A DNA stretch of 64,000 nucleotides from Planctomycetota bacterium (GCA_024280755.1 JAJRPN010000037.1:1-64000), one strand, 5' to 3'. Shown: positions 37,073-46,478, counted from the first letter of the stretch. Numbers and translations: made by a program. Notes: generated from the sequence alone by a model not told the origin.

Positions 37073-37375
37073 ACTGGTCTCGCCAATCGCGACCTTAATC
37101 TCCGAATCAAAGTCTTTGATGCGCCTACGAAGGTTCGAAACATCACACCGCGCAGGCATATCACCCTGCCCAAAATGATCCACCGCCATCCGAGCCGCCG
37201 TCTTCGCAATCACGCTCGGCGAAATCGAACCACCCACAAGATGCTCGTGATCAACCCACGCCATCGTCAGCTCATGATCACTCGTTGCCCCGCTCGCCCA
37301 AGTCACCGTCAAGGTATACAACCACCCCGTCGCCGTCTCATGCTCGCCATCAATTTGAACAGTTTGGGTATTCAT
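37067..37375 (-). CDS. Small conserved-looking protein of unknown function
   Basis: A 102-residue protein: an N-terminal beta-rich part (VQIDGEHETATGWLYTLTVTW) with a following HELTMAWVDHEHLVGG and a helical, basic C-terminus (SVIAKTAARMAVDHFG ... NLRRRIKDFDSEI). I do not recognise the family. The steady reading frame and codon use like its neighbours argue it is real. It is 23 bp downstream of the infC terminator in the same direction, so it is probably transcribed separately. Confidence 0.55.
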   Translation of the reverse strand: MNTQTVQIDGEHETATGWLYTLTVTWASGATSDHELTMAWVDHEHLVGGSISPSVIAKTAARMAVDHFGQGDMPARCDVSNLRRRIKDFDSEIKVAIGETSL

Positions 37376-37398
37376 CTGTAAAGTATATCAGCATAAAA

Positions 37399-37422
37399 AA
37401 GCCTCCGCATTGCAGAGGCTTA
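37399..37422 (-). terminator. Intrinsic terminator of infC
   Basis: Read on the minus strand: AAGCCTC-TGCAATGCG-GAGGCTT followed by TTTTT. A perfect 7-bp stem with strong U-tract, starting 23 bp after the infC stop. Confidence 0.92.
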
Positions 37423-37444
37423 TGAATCAACTTGTTCTCACTGC

Positions 37445-38215
37445 TTAGCCGAGCAAATCTGCGATCTCATCATCGACAGGATTCGAAGCACGGTTGTCCT
37501 TGGGGCCCTTGTGCTTCTTCTTCTCGACCGTTTCCTCTTGCGCCTCTTCCTTTGCATCTGCAAGATCATCGGCTTCATTCTGAGCCGCGATCTCGGCTTC
37601 AAGTTTGGCGAGCTCGAGCTTCTCTTTCTCTTTGTCTTCTTGGATCATGCGCGACTTAATCGATTTAATCTTGTCCTTATCAGGCGAGAGCAAAAGCGTA
37701 ATCGCTCGCCCAACACCCTTGGGTGCCATATCGATTTTCGAGACATCTGCCAAGTCTTGACAGATCTGGAACATGCGTTCCTCGCCCATCTGCTTATGCA
37801 TAATCTCGCGCCCACGGAATCGCTGAACAATCTGTACCTTATGCCCGGCCATCAAGAACCGACGCGCCTGATCCACACGGATCTTCACATCATGCGGATC
37901 GATCTTGAGCGAACGCCCAAGACGAATTTCCTTGAGCTCGCCGCCATGCTGGCGCGACTTCGCTTCTTTTTTCGATTGGTCGTACTTGTGCTTGCCGTAG
38001 TCCATGATCTTACAGATCGGCGGGCGCGAGTCCGCGACGACCTCGACAAGGTCCAAGCCCACAGCCTGTGCCATGCGCATCGCTTCGGGCGTATCAATAA
38101 GCCCTCGCTGTTCGCCGTTCTCGTCGATCAAACGGATCGGCGAGATTCGGATCATGTGGTTCACTCGGGTCCGCTGAGCGGGCCCTTGGTTTCTGATAAA
38201 TCGTCTGCGAGCGAT
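37445..38215 (-). CDS. infC: Translation initiation factor IF-3, with predicted AUC start
   Basis: Binds the 30S subunit and checks start-codon selection. Conserved N-domain: IRLIDENGEQRGLIDTPEAM and LVEVVADSRPPICKIMDYGK; C-domain: EIRLGRSLKIDPHDVKIRVDQARRFL, KVQIVQRFRGREI. The protein clearly continues upstream of the GTG at 38164 as ARRRFIRNQGPAQRTRVNH, an N-terminus expected for this family. The only initiator-like codon is ATC at 38213-38215, with AAGGAG seven bases upstream. infC is the classic gene with noncanonical AUU/AUC/AUA starts that allow autoregulation. From there it has 256 residues, including a charged C-terminal tail of about 65. rpmI and rplT, usual neighbours, do not follow. 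Confidence 0.93.
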   Translation of the reverse strand: MARRRFIRNQGPAQRTRVNHMIRISPIRLIDENGEQRGLIDTPEAMRMAQAVGLDLVEVVADSRPPICKIMDYGKHKYDQSKKEAKSRQHGGELKEIRLGRSLKIDPHDVKIRVDQARRFLMAGHKVQIVQRFRGREIMHKQMGEERMFQICQDLADVSKIDMAPKGVGRAITLLLSPDKDKIKSIKSRMIQEDKEKEKLELAKLEAEIAAQNEADDLADAKEEAQEETVEKKKHKGPKDNRASNPVDDEIADLLG

Positions 38216-38415
38216 ATCAAGACTCCTTCGCCAAATCTATTGGCGTACTACAAGCTCTGGGGCTGCCGACAATGGCAACCGCGTCAATCTATTGAACCGT
38301 CTTGGGACCCATAAAGCAAGCCCCAATCGTCCAACATGTGCAATAAGCATGGGAATATACTCGGGATACACCCGGATCCAATGGATTGGATGAATTGAAT
38401 GTGCAACAAACAGGC

Positions 38416-39903
38416 TCATAAGATATTGAGCAGCACGCTGACAAGCAGCAACGCCACCACAATCAAGAACGGCGGCCAGAACACATGCTCCATAAACCCC
38501 GAGCCGCCAGTCGCCATATTCTCAGGAATCTCGCTGACCGATGCCTGTACCTCGGCTGCAATCTCGGCAAGATCGTCGCTATGAAACACATCTTTGTGCG
38601 CCAAAGGCGGCGATTCACCATTCTTGATCGCACGAAGATCAATCAGCAAATCTGAACAGTTCTGATACCGATTCTTCACCCGCTTGGCCATCATCATCTC
38701 AATGACCTCAGAGATCCCAGCACCAAGCTTAGGATTCACATGATCCGGGGGGATCAACTCGTTCTTCAGATGCTTGTGCATCACCGATGATGGGTTCTTG
38801 CCTTCAAAGGGCACATTGCCCGTCACCATATGGTAAAGCGTCACGCCGAGCGAATAGATATCCGCAGGCGGCCCAATGTCCTTATCCCCCCGAATTTGCT
38901 CAGGTGAGATATAGTAAGGCGTACCAAACGCACGCCCGGCTTCCGCCTCGGCGGCTTCGACATCGCTCATCGCACGCGCAAGACCCATATCCGCAAGCTT
39001 CACAACATCTTCTTTGGTGATCATGATGTTCTTAGGCTTCACATCACGATGGATCAATCCACGATCATGGGCATGCTCAAGAGCCTCAGCGACCTGAATC
39101 CCGATATCGATCGCATTGTCCTCTTTAAACCGCTTGTGCTTGACGATGTCCTCATGAACCGATCGCCCTTCGACATACTCCATCACGAAGTAGTACATAT
39201 CGCCCTCATTGCCCACATCAAACGCCTGGACAATATTGGGATGATTCAAAGATGCTGCAGCACGCCCCTCAGCAAAGAACCGCTCAATAAACTGAGGGTT
39301 CTGCGAGAACTTCTTAGGCAGCTTCTTGATCGCAACCATACGGTCAAGCGATACCTGCTTGGCTTTATACACCGTTGCCATCGCACCGGCGCCGAGCTTA
39401 CCCAAGATCCGGTAGCCACTAATCGATGAGCCTGAACGCTCAGCTTCAATCGCATTGCGCAATCGAGCGATCTGGCGTTTCGTGACAAACTCTTTATGAA
39501 CAAGCACTTGTGCAAGCGAGTTTGACATGTTTGACATGTTCTCAGGCTCAGCCTTTGAATCATCCGCTTCGCCCTTCTCGGCGCGCGTCAGGGTCATGCA
39601 GTGCTTAACCTCTTCAGCCGTCGCCAAGCCCTGGTCGATCACCAGACGCCCGATGAGCGTGTCGATATTGGTGCCTTCTTTGGTGGCTTCCATAATCGAT
39701 TTCTCGGCATCCTCAATAGACATCGGGTCTGCGTTCCCGATCGTCTCGGTGCCAAAGGGCGTGGTGTCTTCAGATGAAGGGCCCACTCCGCTGATGGAAT
39801 CATCGCTGAGCTTAATTTCACCCTCTGTACTTGGTACATCGCTCGAGTTATGGTCTGGTTTATCGCTCACGCATTCGGTTCCGTATTTCTGTAGCTGATT
39901 CAT
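38416..39903 (-). CDS. Membrane-anchored Ser/Thr protein kinase (Hanks type)
   Basis: A 495-residue kinase. The N-terminal ~155 residues are acidic and hold two segments of the type LIGRLVIDQGLATAEEV and LAQVLVHKEFVTKRQI, like the helical modules preceding ATPase or kinase domains in other families. The kinase domain (about 160-425) shows GKLGAGAMATVYKA, VAIKK, HRDVKPKNIM, a DMG in place of DFG, and GTPYYISPEQI. A single C-terminal helix (PPFLIVVALLLVSVLLNIL) anchors it, with no extracellular sensor domain. The start at 39903 removes a 29-residue leader that lacks support. No substrate or phosphatase is adjacent. Confidence 0.9.
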   Translation of the reverse strand: MNQLQKYGTECVSDKPDHNSSDVPSTEGEIKLSDDSISGVGPSSEDTTPFGTETIGNADPMSIEDAEKSIMEATKEGTNIDTLIGRLVIDQGLATAEEVKHCMTLTRAEKGEADDSKAEPENMSNMSNSLAQVLVHKEFVTKRQIARLRNAIEAERSGSSISGYRILGKLGAGAMATVYKAKQVSLDRMVAIKKLPKKFSQNPQFIERFFAEGRAAASLNHPNIVQAFDVGNEGDMYYFVMEYVEGRSVHEDIVKHKRFKEDNAIDIGIQVAEALEHAHDRGLIHRDVKPKNIMITKEDVVKLADMGLARAMSDVEAAEAEAGRAFGTPYYISPEQIRGDKDIGPPADIYSLGVTLYHMVTGNVPFEGKNPSSVMHKHLKNELIPPDHVNPKLGAGISEVIEMMMAKRVKNRYQNCSDLLIDLRAIKNGESPPLAHKDVFHSDDLAEIAAEVQASVSEIPENMATGGSGFMEHVFWPPFLIVVALLLVSVLLNIL

Positions 39904-40138
39904 ACAACTGACTATTCGCACCCCATGCAAGGAGGGTTTCAGGGCAATCAATCGAATCGACAAGATAGAGCCATTGACCCCATCTGTCAAATCAGTGCGC
40001 CTTTATACATGGAGTAATCGGACGAACGAACCCTCGGCTACAGGACACCCGAACAATCTTTCCACGATTCTAGGTCCGAATATCTCCAAACATTGGTTCT
40101 ATACTCGTGAACTTGATTTCTCAGTCACAGGACCGTCC

Positions 40139-42172
40139 ATGCTCGTTACAGATTCCAGACCCCGCAACCTCCGGTGGATCCACGCTGGCCCACTGCTCTA
40201 TGGCGACTGGGGCACCTCACGCCTCTATGTCCTCGGGCTCGCATTTCTCTACACCGCTCACGCATCGGTCGTCTATCTCGCAGCAATCGGGCTGCTCATG
40301 CTCGCCGTGTCCTGGGCATACACCATCATCTGCCGATGCTTCCCCGACGGCGGCGGGGTCTACACCGCTGCACGCCAGTTATCCCCAACCCTCTCCGTTG
40401 TCGGCTCAACCTTACTCCTCAGTGGCTACATTATGACCGCGGCCATCTCCGTCATCGAAGCCTTCCACTACTTCCATGTCCCCCACCATCTCATCCTCCC
40501 CCTCGCTGTCATCGCCATCATCCTCGTCGGCGGCGTCAACTGGCTGGGCGCAAAGAGCGCAGGCAAGTTCGCCCTCATCATCGCCCTCGTTGCCCTTGGA
40601 GTCTCCGCCGTCATGGCGGTCCTCGCGATCCCCTACTTCCTCAAAGGCATCGAAACCGTCTCCTTCTCCTACTTCCTCGAAACATCACCCGGACACGCAT
40701 GGGTCAACTTCACCAAAATCTGTCTCGCACTCGCAGGCGTAGAAGCAGTCGCCAACATGACAGGGCTCATGAAGCAACCCGTAGACCGCGAAGCAAAACG
40801 AACCATCTGGCCAGTCGCCATTGAAGTCGTCGGGCTCAACATGGTCTTCGGGCTTGCCCTCGCCGGGCTCTCATTCACCATCTTGAGCACCTCGATGGCC
40901 GACATGGAAATGCCCGACGAAATCCGCCTCCAAAACACCCGCTCTGCCTTTATCGAAACCCTCCCCGCAGACTACGAACACGCATACTCCATAGAAACAG
41001 GATTCGAGTTCACCCAAGATCAACTCCACACACTCCCCGAATCATCAATCCTCGCCTACCAACTCATCGAAGAGCATGAGCACGCCGTTAAAAAATACAC
41101 CAACGCATCCATGCGCATCATCGCCAAAGAAACCGCAACCAACGCCTTGGGCGAAAGCTTCGGCAACATCTTCGCCACCATCGCAGGTATCACCTTCGGG
41201 CTCCTGCTCCTGAGTGCAACAAACACCGCCATCATGGCCATGGTCTCCGTATTCTTTGCGATGGCCCAAGACAATGAACTGCCCAAAGCACTCACCAAGC
41301 TCAACTATTCAGGTGTGCCTTGGGTAGGACTGATCGTTTCGGTGATTCTTCCAGTCATTGTGATCCTCGTCGAGCAAGATGTCACCGTCCTCGCATCCCT
41401 CTATGTACTTGGTGTTACCGGCGCCATCACCGTCACCGTCCTCTCCTCTGCCTTCAACAAAGAACTCGAAATCGGGAAGCTCTCTCGTATCTTCATGTGG
41501 ATCTCGGGGCTGTTCCTCTTCTCGATCTCCCTGACCATCGCCATCACCCAACCAACCTCGACCATGTTCTCGGGCACACTCATCGCCCTCGCCCTCGGCG
41601 TGCGGACAGTCCGCTCCTCGGCCGCTGACAAAACCGGCCAAGCGATCGACGCGCCAACCACCGGGTGGCTCAAGATGCTCAAGGGCATCGAAATCAGCAT
41701 CGATCCAGACAAGCCCAAAATCATGCTCGCCGCCCGTGGTCGATACCAATCCGAATACGCGGTCGATGTCGCCAAACGGCGCGATGCAACACTCTTTGCG
41801 ATCTTCGTTCGTCCGATCCGCGTGCTTGATCTGCGCCCTGGACAAGCCCCACGCATCGAAACAGACGAGGCAGCTCAAGAAGCACTGGGCACCACCGCGA
41901 TGCTCGCCAAAGAGGCAGGCGTTTCATTCGTGCCGATCTTCGTCACCTCGCAATCGATCGCTGACGAAATCTTGGACTACACCGTAACCTACGGCTGCGA
42001 CACACTCATCATGGGTAAATCTCGCCGATCGGTCTTCTCACGCAAGCTCGAAGGCGATGTCGTCTCCCAGGTCCAAGAGTCGCTCCCCGACGGAATCACC
42101 ATGATCACTCGTGCAGCCGAGACTCCACATATCCTCATGCCACCAGGCATGGGCACCGGCTCAAGCAAATAA
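40139..42172 (+). CDS. APC-family amino-acid permease with C-terminal universal-stress domain
   Basis: A 677-residue protein. About 12 membrane helices occupy residues 20-470; helix 1 region LLYGDWGTSRLYVLGLAF and PDGGGVYTAARQLSP are typical of APC transporters. A soluble loop of about 70 residues with acidic composition (around 265-330) interrupts the helices. The C-terminal ~140 residues (IMLAARGRYQSEYAVDVAKRR ... CDTLIMGKSRRS) resemble a UspA domain, which in permease fusions may bind nucleotide and regulate transport. Substrate is unknown. The start at 40139 is chosen because the upstream frame is not hydrophobic; a TATACT at 40100 may be the promoter. Confidence 0.85.
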   Translation: MLVTDSRPRNLRWIHAGPLLYGDWGTSRLYVLGLAFLYTAHASVVYLAAIGLLMLAVSWAYTIICRCFPDGGGVYTAARQLSPTLSVVGSTLLLSGYIMTAAISVIEAFHYFHVPHHLILPLAVIAIILVGGVNWLGAKSAGKFALIIALVALGVSAVMAVLAIPYFLKGIETVSFSYFLETSPGHAWVNFTKICLALAGVEAVANMTGLMKQPVDREAKRTIWPVAIEVVGLNMVFGLALAGLSFTILSTSMADMEMPDEIRLQNTRSAFIETLPADYEHAYSIETGFEFTQDQLHTLPESSILAYQLIEEHEHAVKKYTNASMRIIAKETATNALGESFGNIFATIAGITFGLLLLSATNTAIMAMVSVFFAMAQDNELPKALTKLNYSGVPWVGLIVSVILPVIVILVEQDVTVLASLYVLGVTGAITVTVLSSAFNKELEIGKLSRIFMWISGLFLFSISLTIAITQPTSTMFSGTLIALALGVRTVRSSAADKTGQAIDAPTTGWLKMLKGIEISIDPDKPKIMLAARGRYQSEYAVDVAKRRDATLFAIFVRPIRVLDLRPGQAPRIETDEAAQEALGTTAMLAKEAGVSFVPIFVTSQSIADEILDYTVTYGCDTLIMGKSRRSVFSRKLEGDVVSQVQESLPDGITMITRAAETPHILMPPGMGTGSSK

Positions 42173-42200
42173 CCCGATTGAGCACCCCAACAGACGGTTC

Positions 42201-43652
42201 TCACTCATACCCGAGCAACTTAGCTGCGCGAATCGCAGGCTCTGTCCAAGGCGCCAGTGTGATCACGCGGATCAATGCCTTGCGAGCTGCGGGCGTTGCA
42301 GGCTCAGCTTGGCCAAAGTCCGCGATATACGCTGCGAACACTTCTTTGGCCTGCTTGAAATCAGTAACCATCGTTGATCTTCTCGGCTCGTCGACCCAAT
42401 CAAGTGCATCGCCAAACTCTTGGGCCTTAGGCATCGCATGCCCCATCCCCTCAATTACATCGAGCCGAATCTCGATGCCATCATCCTTCAACAGCCCCTT
42501 GCGAACCCTCATCTCAGGCATGTTGTAATCGACCGAACCAGTAATCGCTGCGATCCGCCGGGTCTTGAGCAGCTTCATCCATTTACCCGCCGGCCTGCCC
42601 AGCCCCGCTGCCCAAAACCCACCCGTCGAGTTCGCCTTGGCATTGTGATAGGTATCAAACCCAACGATCGGCACCGCACCAGCAAAGAGTTCAGGAAACG
42701 CGATCTGTAAAATGCCCGAGCATCGCCCGCCTCCAGACATCCCCGTCAGATACACCCGCTTGCGATCTATCCGATAGTGACTCGCAAGCGTCTCGATCGA
42801 GTCAAGATGGCACTGAAGCCGATCCGTAATCGACCGCTCATTACTGTTGTTATCAACCCCCAAAGCGATCAGCCCAAGCTTGTCAAGAATCGGCTCGAAT
42901 ATCCTCGGGATACGCCCATCATTGTTCGGGCTAATCCACACCAGCACACCCGCAGGAAACTCCGGGTTATACCCCATCGGCAGGCGCACACGAAAAAGCT
43001 CTTGCTCAAGATCGCGTGTCAGCTTTGGATAACTCCGTCGAATCCGAGCTCGCAGCGTACGAACATCGAGCTGTGTCTTCGATTTGACATACGGCCGAGA
43101 CAACTGACCGATCGGCGTCCGCGCTTTGATCTCTTCTGATGATCCGGCGACATCAGCCAAAGGAAGATTGACCTTGAGCTTTACAAACGCTTCACGCGGA
43201 ATGCTCCAGGTGCGTGATTGATCATCATCCCCCGCGCGCAACGCCAGAGATTCACCACTCGGATCCCAAGCGAGCTGATATATTTGCAATGCGACATGAA
43301 CATCTTGCTTCTCAACACGCCGATGAAGATGCAGCACAGCAATCGGGGTCGCGTCGCTCAGTTGATCGGTGCCCTCAACCATCGAGCCGAGCGATCGACG
43401 AAGGGTCGAAAGCGAACGCGGGGTGATCTGAGCGATCAACCCACCGAGCTCGGCGATCATCTCGACTTCTCTCAAATCAGGTTCAAATGGAGCAGACGAA
43501 TGCGTGATATACCCGCTCGTCGCCGGCTTGCCCGCAATCCGAAACGGGTCATCCCGCTTGGGCGCGTTCAAAGCAAAGGCTGAAAAGCCGGTGCTTGCCA
43601 GCAACGCAAAGCACAAGCAAACGATCAATCGACGAAGATTCTGGTGGTGCAT
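42201..43652 (-). CDS. Secreted alpha/beta-hydrolase (esterase/PHB depolymerase-like)
   Basis: A 483-residue protein with a signal peptide (LIVCLCFALLASTGFSAFA). The first ~220 residues are not recognised. The C-terminal half is an alpha/beta-hydrolase: VLVWISPNNDGRIP, IDRKRVYLTGMSGGGRCSG with the nucleophile elbow GMSGG, a candidate acid in the GSVDYN segment and a His in VIEGMGHAMP. This resembles poly(3-hydroxybutyrate) depolymerase/feruloyl esterase-like secreted esterases; substrate is unproven. TATAAC lies six bases upstream of the ATG at 43652, predicting a leaderless transcript. It is convergent with the permease gene. Confidence 0.8.
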   Translation of the reverse strand: MHHQNLRRLIVCLCFALLASTGFSAFALNAPKRDDPFRIAGKPATSGYITHSSAPFEPDLREVEMIAELGGLIAQITPRSLSTLRRSLGSMVEGTDQLSDATPIAVLHLHRRVEKQDVHVALQIYQLAWDPSGESLALRAGDDDQSRTWSIPREAFVKLKVNLPLADVAGSSEEIKARTPIGQLSRPYVKSKTQLDVRTLRARIRRSYPKLTRDLEQELFRVRLPMGYNPEFPAGVLVWISPNNDGRIPRIFEPILDKLGLIALGVDNNSNERSITDRLQCHLDSIETLASHYRIDRKRVYLTGMSGGGRCSGILQIAFPELFAGAVPIVGFDTYHNAKANSTGGFWAAGLGRPAGKWMKLLKTRRIAAITGSVDYNMPEMRVRKGLLKDDGIEIRLDVIEGMGHAMPKAQEFGDALDWVDEPRRSTMVTDFKQAKEVFAAYIADFGQAEPATPAARKALIRVITLAPWTEPAIRAAKLLGYE

Positions 43653-43772
43653 AGTGTGGTTATACGGGCCTTGGAGTCGCCGGTTGTGGGAACTCGCAGA
43701 ATGGATATGAGAATTCAGCTAGATCAGCAGACCAATCTCGCTGGAAACTGACCTTTGAAATGGACTATGGAC

Positions 43773-43800
43773 TTGACACAACCGAGATACGGGCTAGCCT
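43773..43800 (+). promoter_or_regulatory. Predicted promoter of tRNA-Asn
   Basis: TTGACA at 43773-43778 and TAGCCT at 43795-43800, 16 bp apart; the tRNA begins 16 bp downstream. Confidence 0.5.
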
Positions 43801-43816
43801 TAGTCTCGCAATTTAT

Positions 43817-43889
<73 letters not shown>

Positions 43890-43894
43890 TTAAA

Positions 43895-43935
43895 AATAAA
43901 CCGTCCAAATCTCTCTGAGATTTGGACGGTTTATT
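43895..43935 (+). terminator. Terminator-like perfect hairpin after tRNA-Asn
   Basis: AATAAACCGTCCAAATCTC and its reverse complement, ending in GGTTTATT, form a 19-bp stem around a 3-nt loop, five bases after the tRNA end. Confidence 0.85.
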
Positions 43936-44037
43936 CGTAAGTGATCCCCTTGTAGGGTTGAAAGGCAACCTGCCGAAAACTCGAAGCTGCCTGAATCTGT
44001 CACCAGAATCATCTTTGGTTCACTGAAACACTTGTGG

Positions 44038-44299
44038 CTAGGCCGTGTCTGACGGCTCGGCTTTTTCAACTATTCGCCTCCCCCGGGCTTCCGGGGGAGG
44101 TGCCGATCAAAGTGAGGCGGAGGGGGTCTTCTCTTTCTTCTCTTCCCCATTGCCTATTCCCCATTGCCCATTGCCTTCTTCAAGACCCTCTCCGTCTGCT
44201 GCGCAGCCACAACCGCCCTATGGGTGCTCCCCCGGAAGCCCGGGGGAGGCGAAAAGAGAGCGTCCTTGTGTGGGGAATGAGTCGTCAGGAACGCCCTAG
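44038..44299. mobile_element. MITE-like element, copy 3
   Basis: A 262-bp element bounded by CTAG at 44038-44041 and 44296-44299. Left end CTAGGCCGTGTCTGACGGCT; right end (reverse complement) CTAGGGCGTTCCTGACGACT. It is inverted relative to copy 2: its right end reads the same ATTCCCCACACAAGGACG as copy 2's left end. The right CTAG provides the stop codon of the minus-strand gene that ends at 44296. Confidence 0.8.
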
Positions 44300-44613
44300 G
44301 CCTCGGTATCGATTTCCGATCCAATCCCGAACTGCTCTACGATCGCATCAGATGTCACACTTGTGCTTTGAGCTGAAGAGTTCTGTTCTCCGGATTGCGC
44401 CCCAGAGTCTCCCGAGGTGCTTTGCAAGGCTCGCATGGTTTGCGCAGCTTGACCAGACTGCATCATTTCGGCTCGGAACTCTGCTCTGGTCAGTCCTGAG
44501 GCTTGTAACTTCGCTTCCATTTTCGCCCGCAGCTCCGCTTTGCTCGATGCGCCTTGCGATCCTGGCACTGAGGAAAAGGAAGAGCTTGATTGTACGCTTT
44601 GGATTGATGACAT
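44296..44613 (-). CDS. Small Ser/Gln-rich hydrophilic protein
   Basis: A 105-residue protein, unknown. It is low-complexity at both ends (SSIQSVQSSSSFSS and SGAQSGEQNSSAQSTS), with a helical middle (AELRAKMEAKLQASGLTRAEFRAEM). AGGAG lies about 8 bases before the ATG at 44613. The TAG stop is formed by the CTAG end of MITE copy 3, so the last residues before it (SEIDTEA) abut the insertion. It may resemble short Ser/Gln-rich secreted or cytosolic proteins, but no signal peptide is seen. Confidence 0.5.
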   Translation of the reverse strand: MSSIQSVQSSSSFSSVPGSQGASSKAELRAKMEAKLQASGLTRAEFRAEMMQSGQAAQTMRALQSTSGDSGAQSGEQNSSAQSTSVTSDAIVEQFGIGSEIDTEA

Positions 44614-44917
44614 AACTATCTCCTATTTCTGTAGAGTGTGAATCGGCTATGGCTGATTGCACTGGCAATGATTCTGGCGGAATCACAAACTTTCAGAGTC
44701 GGACGCGTAAAAACACGCTTGATCAGTGTATTTAGGTCTGATAAAACCGCTTCACGATCTGAATGTCAATAAGACAAGACCGTTCGCCAGCATGAGCAGT
44801 TCAGACCTGTTTCGATCACCGAGTTTCAATCGAAGCTTGAACTGTTTTTCTATACCGACTTCTATCGACAGTACGCTATTCGCAACATATCTCACCCAAA
44901 CACACTATCCTGACCCC
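44614..44917. other. Divergent intergenic region
   Basis: No gene seen in this 304-bp spacer between the Ser-rich gene (minus) and the aminotransferase (plus). Both promoters should lie here; TATCCT at 44906-44911 is the best -10 for the aminotransferase. Confidence 0.4.
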
Positions 44918-46102
44918 ATGACCACCAATCCATCACCCATCGCCCGCCGCTTCGCCCCCTTCGGCACCACCATCTTCTCAGAGATGACCGCCCTGGCAAA
45001 CACACACAAAGCAGTCAACCTCTCACAAGGGTTCCCAGACTTCGACGGCCCAAACATCGGCAAAGACGCCGCCATCGCAGCGATCAACAATGCCCACAAC
45101 CAATACGCCCCCATGCCCGGTGTTCCCGCACTCCGACAAGCCATCGCACGATGGGCATCACGCATCAACAAAATCGATGTAGACCCAGATACCCAAATCA
45201 CCGTTACCAGCGGCTGCACCCAAGCCATCGCGGCAACCATGCTCGGATTACTCAACCCCGGCGACGAAGTCATCATCTTCGAACCCTACTACGACTCCTA
45301 CCGCGCCTGCCTGGCAATGGCCGATGCCAAAGCAGTCTTCGTCACACTCCACCCAACCCAAAACGGATTCGCATACGACCCAAAGGAACTCCAAGCAGCC
45401 TTCACCAACAAAACAAAAGCCATCCTCGTCAACACCCCTCACAACCCCACCGGCACCGTCTTCACAACCGCCCAACTTCAAGAAATCGCATCACTCTGTA
45501 TCAAAAACGACGCCATCGCGATCTCCGACGAGGTCTACGAATGCCTCGTCTATCCAGGACATTCACACCAATCAATCGCGACGATCCCAGGCATGAAAGA
45601 ACGAACCATCATCCTCTCAAGCTCAGGAAAAACATTCTCACTTACCGGGTGGAAGGTCGGCTGGGCGATCGCCCCCGCACATCTCACCGCAGGCATCCGC
45701 GCAGCCCACCAGTTCCTCACCTTCTCCGTCTCCACCCCATTACAGTTTGGCGTTGCTGCACTGCTCGACAATGGCGAAGAAGAGATCGACAAGCTCCTCA
45801 AACACTACACCCACACCCGCTCATTGCTCGGCGAAGCCCTCGACGAACTCGGTTTCAAAGCCAGCCTCCCTCAAGGCTCCTACTTCATCATGGCCGATCA
45901 CACACAAGTCACCCAAAGACTCGGGCTCAAAACAGATGTCGATCTCTGCCGATGGCTCCCCGAAAACGCCGGCGTCGCCGCCATCCCCCCAAGCGCGTTT
46001 TATAGCGATCCTGTCAAAGGCGCAAACTTCGTCCGATTCGCATTCTGCAAAAAAACCGAGACGATCGATCACGCGATATCCCGTTTAAGAAATGCTCTCT
46101 AG
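44918..46102 (+). CDS. PLP-dependent aminotransferase (kynurenine/methionine aminotransferase-like)
   Basis: A 394-residue class I/II aminotransferase. NLSQGFPDFDGP is the signature of the KAT/YbdL subgroup; TSGCTQAIAATM, EPYYDSYRACL and NTPHNPTGTVF bind PLP and substrate, and SSSGKTFSLTGWKVGW carries the PLP lysine (SSGK). It should transaminate methionine, glutamine or aromatic/keto-acid pairs. The start at 44918 is supported by TATCCT six bases upstream; the longer in-frame start at 44726 adds unrelated sequence. Its TAG stop is part of the CTAG end of MITE copy 4. Confidence 0.92.
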   Translation: MTTNPSPIARRFAPFGTTIFSEMTALANTHKAVNLSQGFPDFDGPNIGKDAAIAAINNAHNQYAPMPGVPALRQAIARWASRINKIDVDPDTQITVTSGCTQAIAATMLGLLNPGDEVIIFEPYYDSYRACLAMADAKAVFVTLHPTQNGFAYDPKELQAAFTNKTKAILVNTPHNPTGTVFTTAQLQEIASLCIKNDAIAISDEVYECLVYPGHSHQSIATIPGMKERTIILSSSGKTFSLTGWKVGWAIAPAHLTAGIRAAHQFLTFSVSTPLQFGVAALLDNGEEEIDKLLKHYTHTRSLLGEALDELGFKASLPQGSYFIMADHTQVTQRLGLKTDVDLCRWLPENAGVAAIPPSAFYSDPVKGANFVRFAFCKKTETIDHAISRLRNAL

Positions 46103-46345
46103 GTCGTGCCTGACGGCTCGTGTTTGATCACACACTCTCCTCCCCCGGGCCTCCGGGGGAGGTGGCTGCGCAGCAGACGGAGGGGGTCTTGAAGAAGGCA
46201 ATGGGCAATGGGGAAGAGGCAATGGGGGAAGAGAAGAAAGAGAAGCCCCCTCCGCCTCACTTCGATCGCCACCTCCCCCGGAAGCCCGGGGGAGGAGAAA
46301 AGGATGGCGTTCTTGTATGGAACTGAACCGTGAGACACAGCCTAG
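46099..46345. mobile_element. MITE-like element, copy 4
   Basis: A 247-bp element with CTAG at 46099-46102 and 46342-46345. Left end CTAGGTCGTGCCTGACGGCT; right (reverse complement) CTAGGCTGTGTCTCACGGTT. The interior matches copy 2 in the same orientation. The left CTAG forms the stop of the aminotransferase. Its right CTAG is shared with the next short element. Confidence 0.8.
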
Positions 46346-46452
46346 GCGGTGTCTCACGGCTTCTGGGTACCCCGCCGGAACCGTCTTGGGCTCCTTCGGG
46401 TCAAACAACAAGAGTTTCTGATCCCGAAAAAGAACCGGCAGACACGCCCTAG
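46342..46452. mobile_element. Short MITE-like element sharing a CTAG with copy 4
   Basis: A 111-bp unit with the same terminal repeats (CTAGGCGGTGTCTCACGGCT and, reverse complement, CTAGGGCGTGTCTGCCGGTT) but a different interior lacking the CTCCCCC palindromes. Its left CTAG (46342-46345) is the right end of copy 4, so one element seems to have inserted at the end of another. Confidence 0.7.
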
Positions 46453-46478
46453 CATCTAAGCACACGCCCGGTTTCTAC

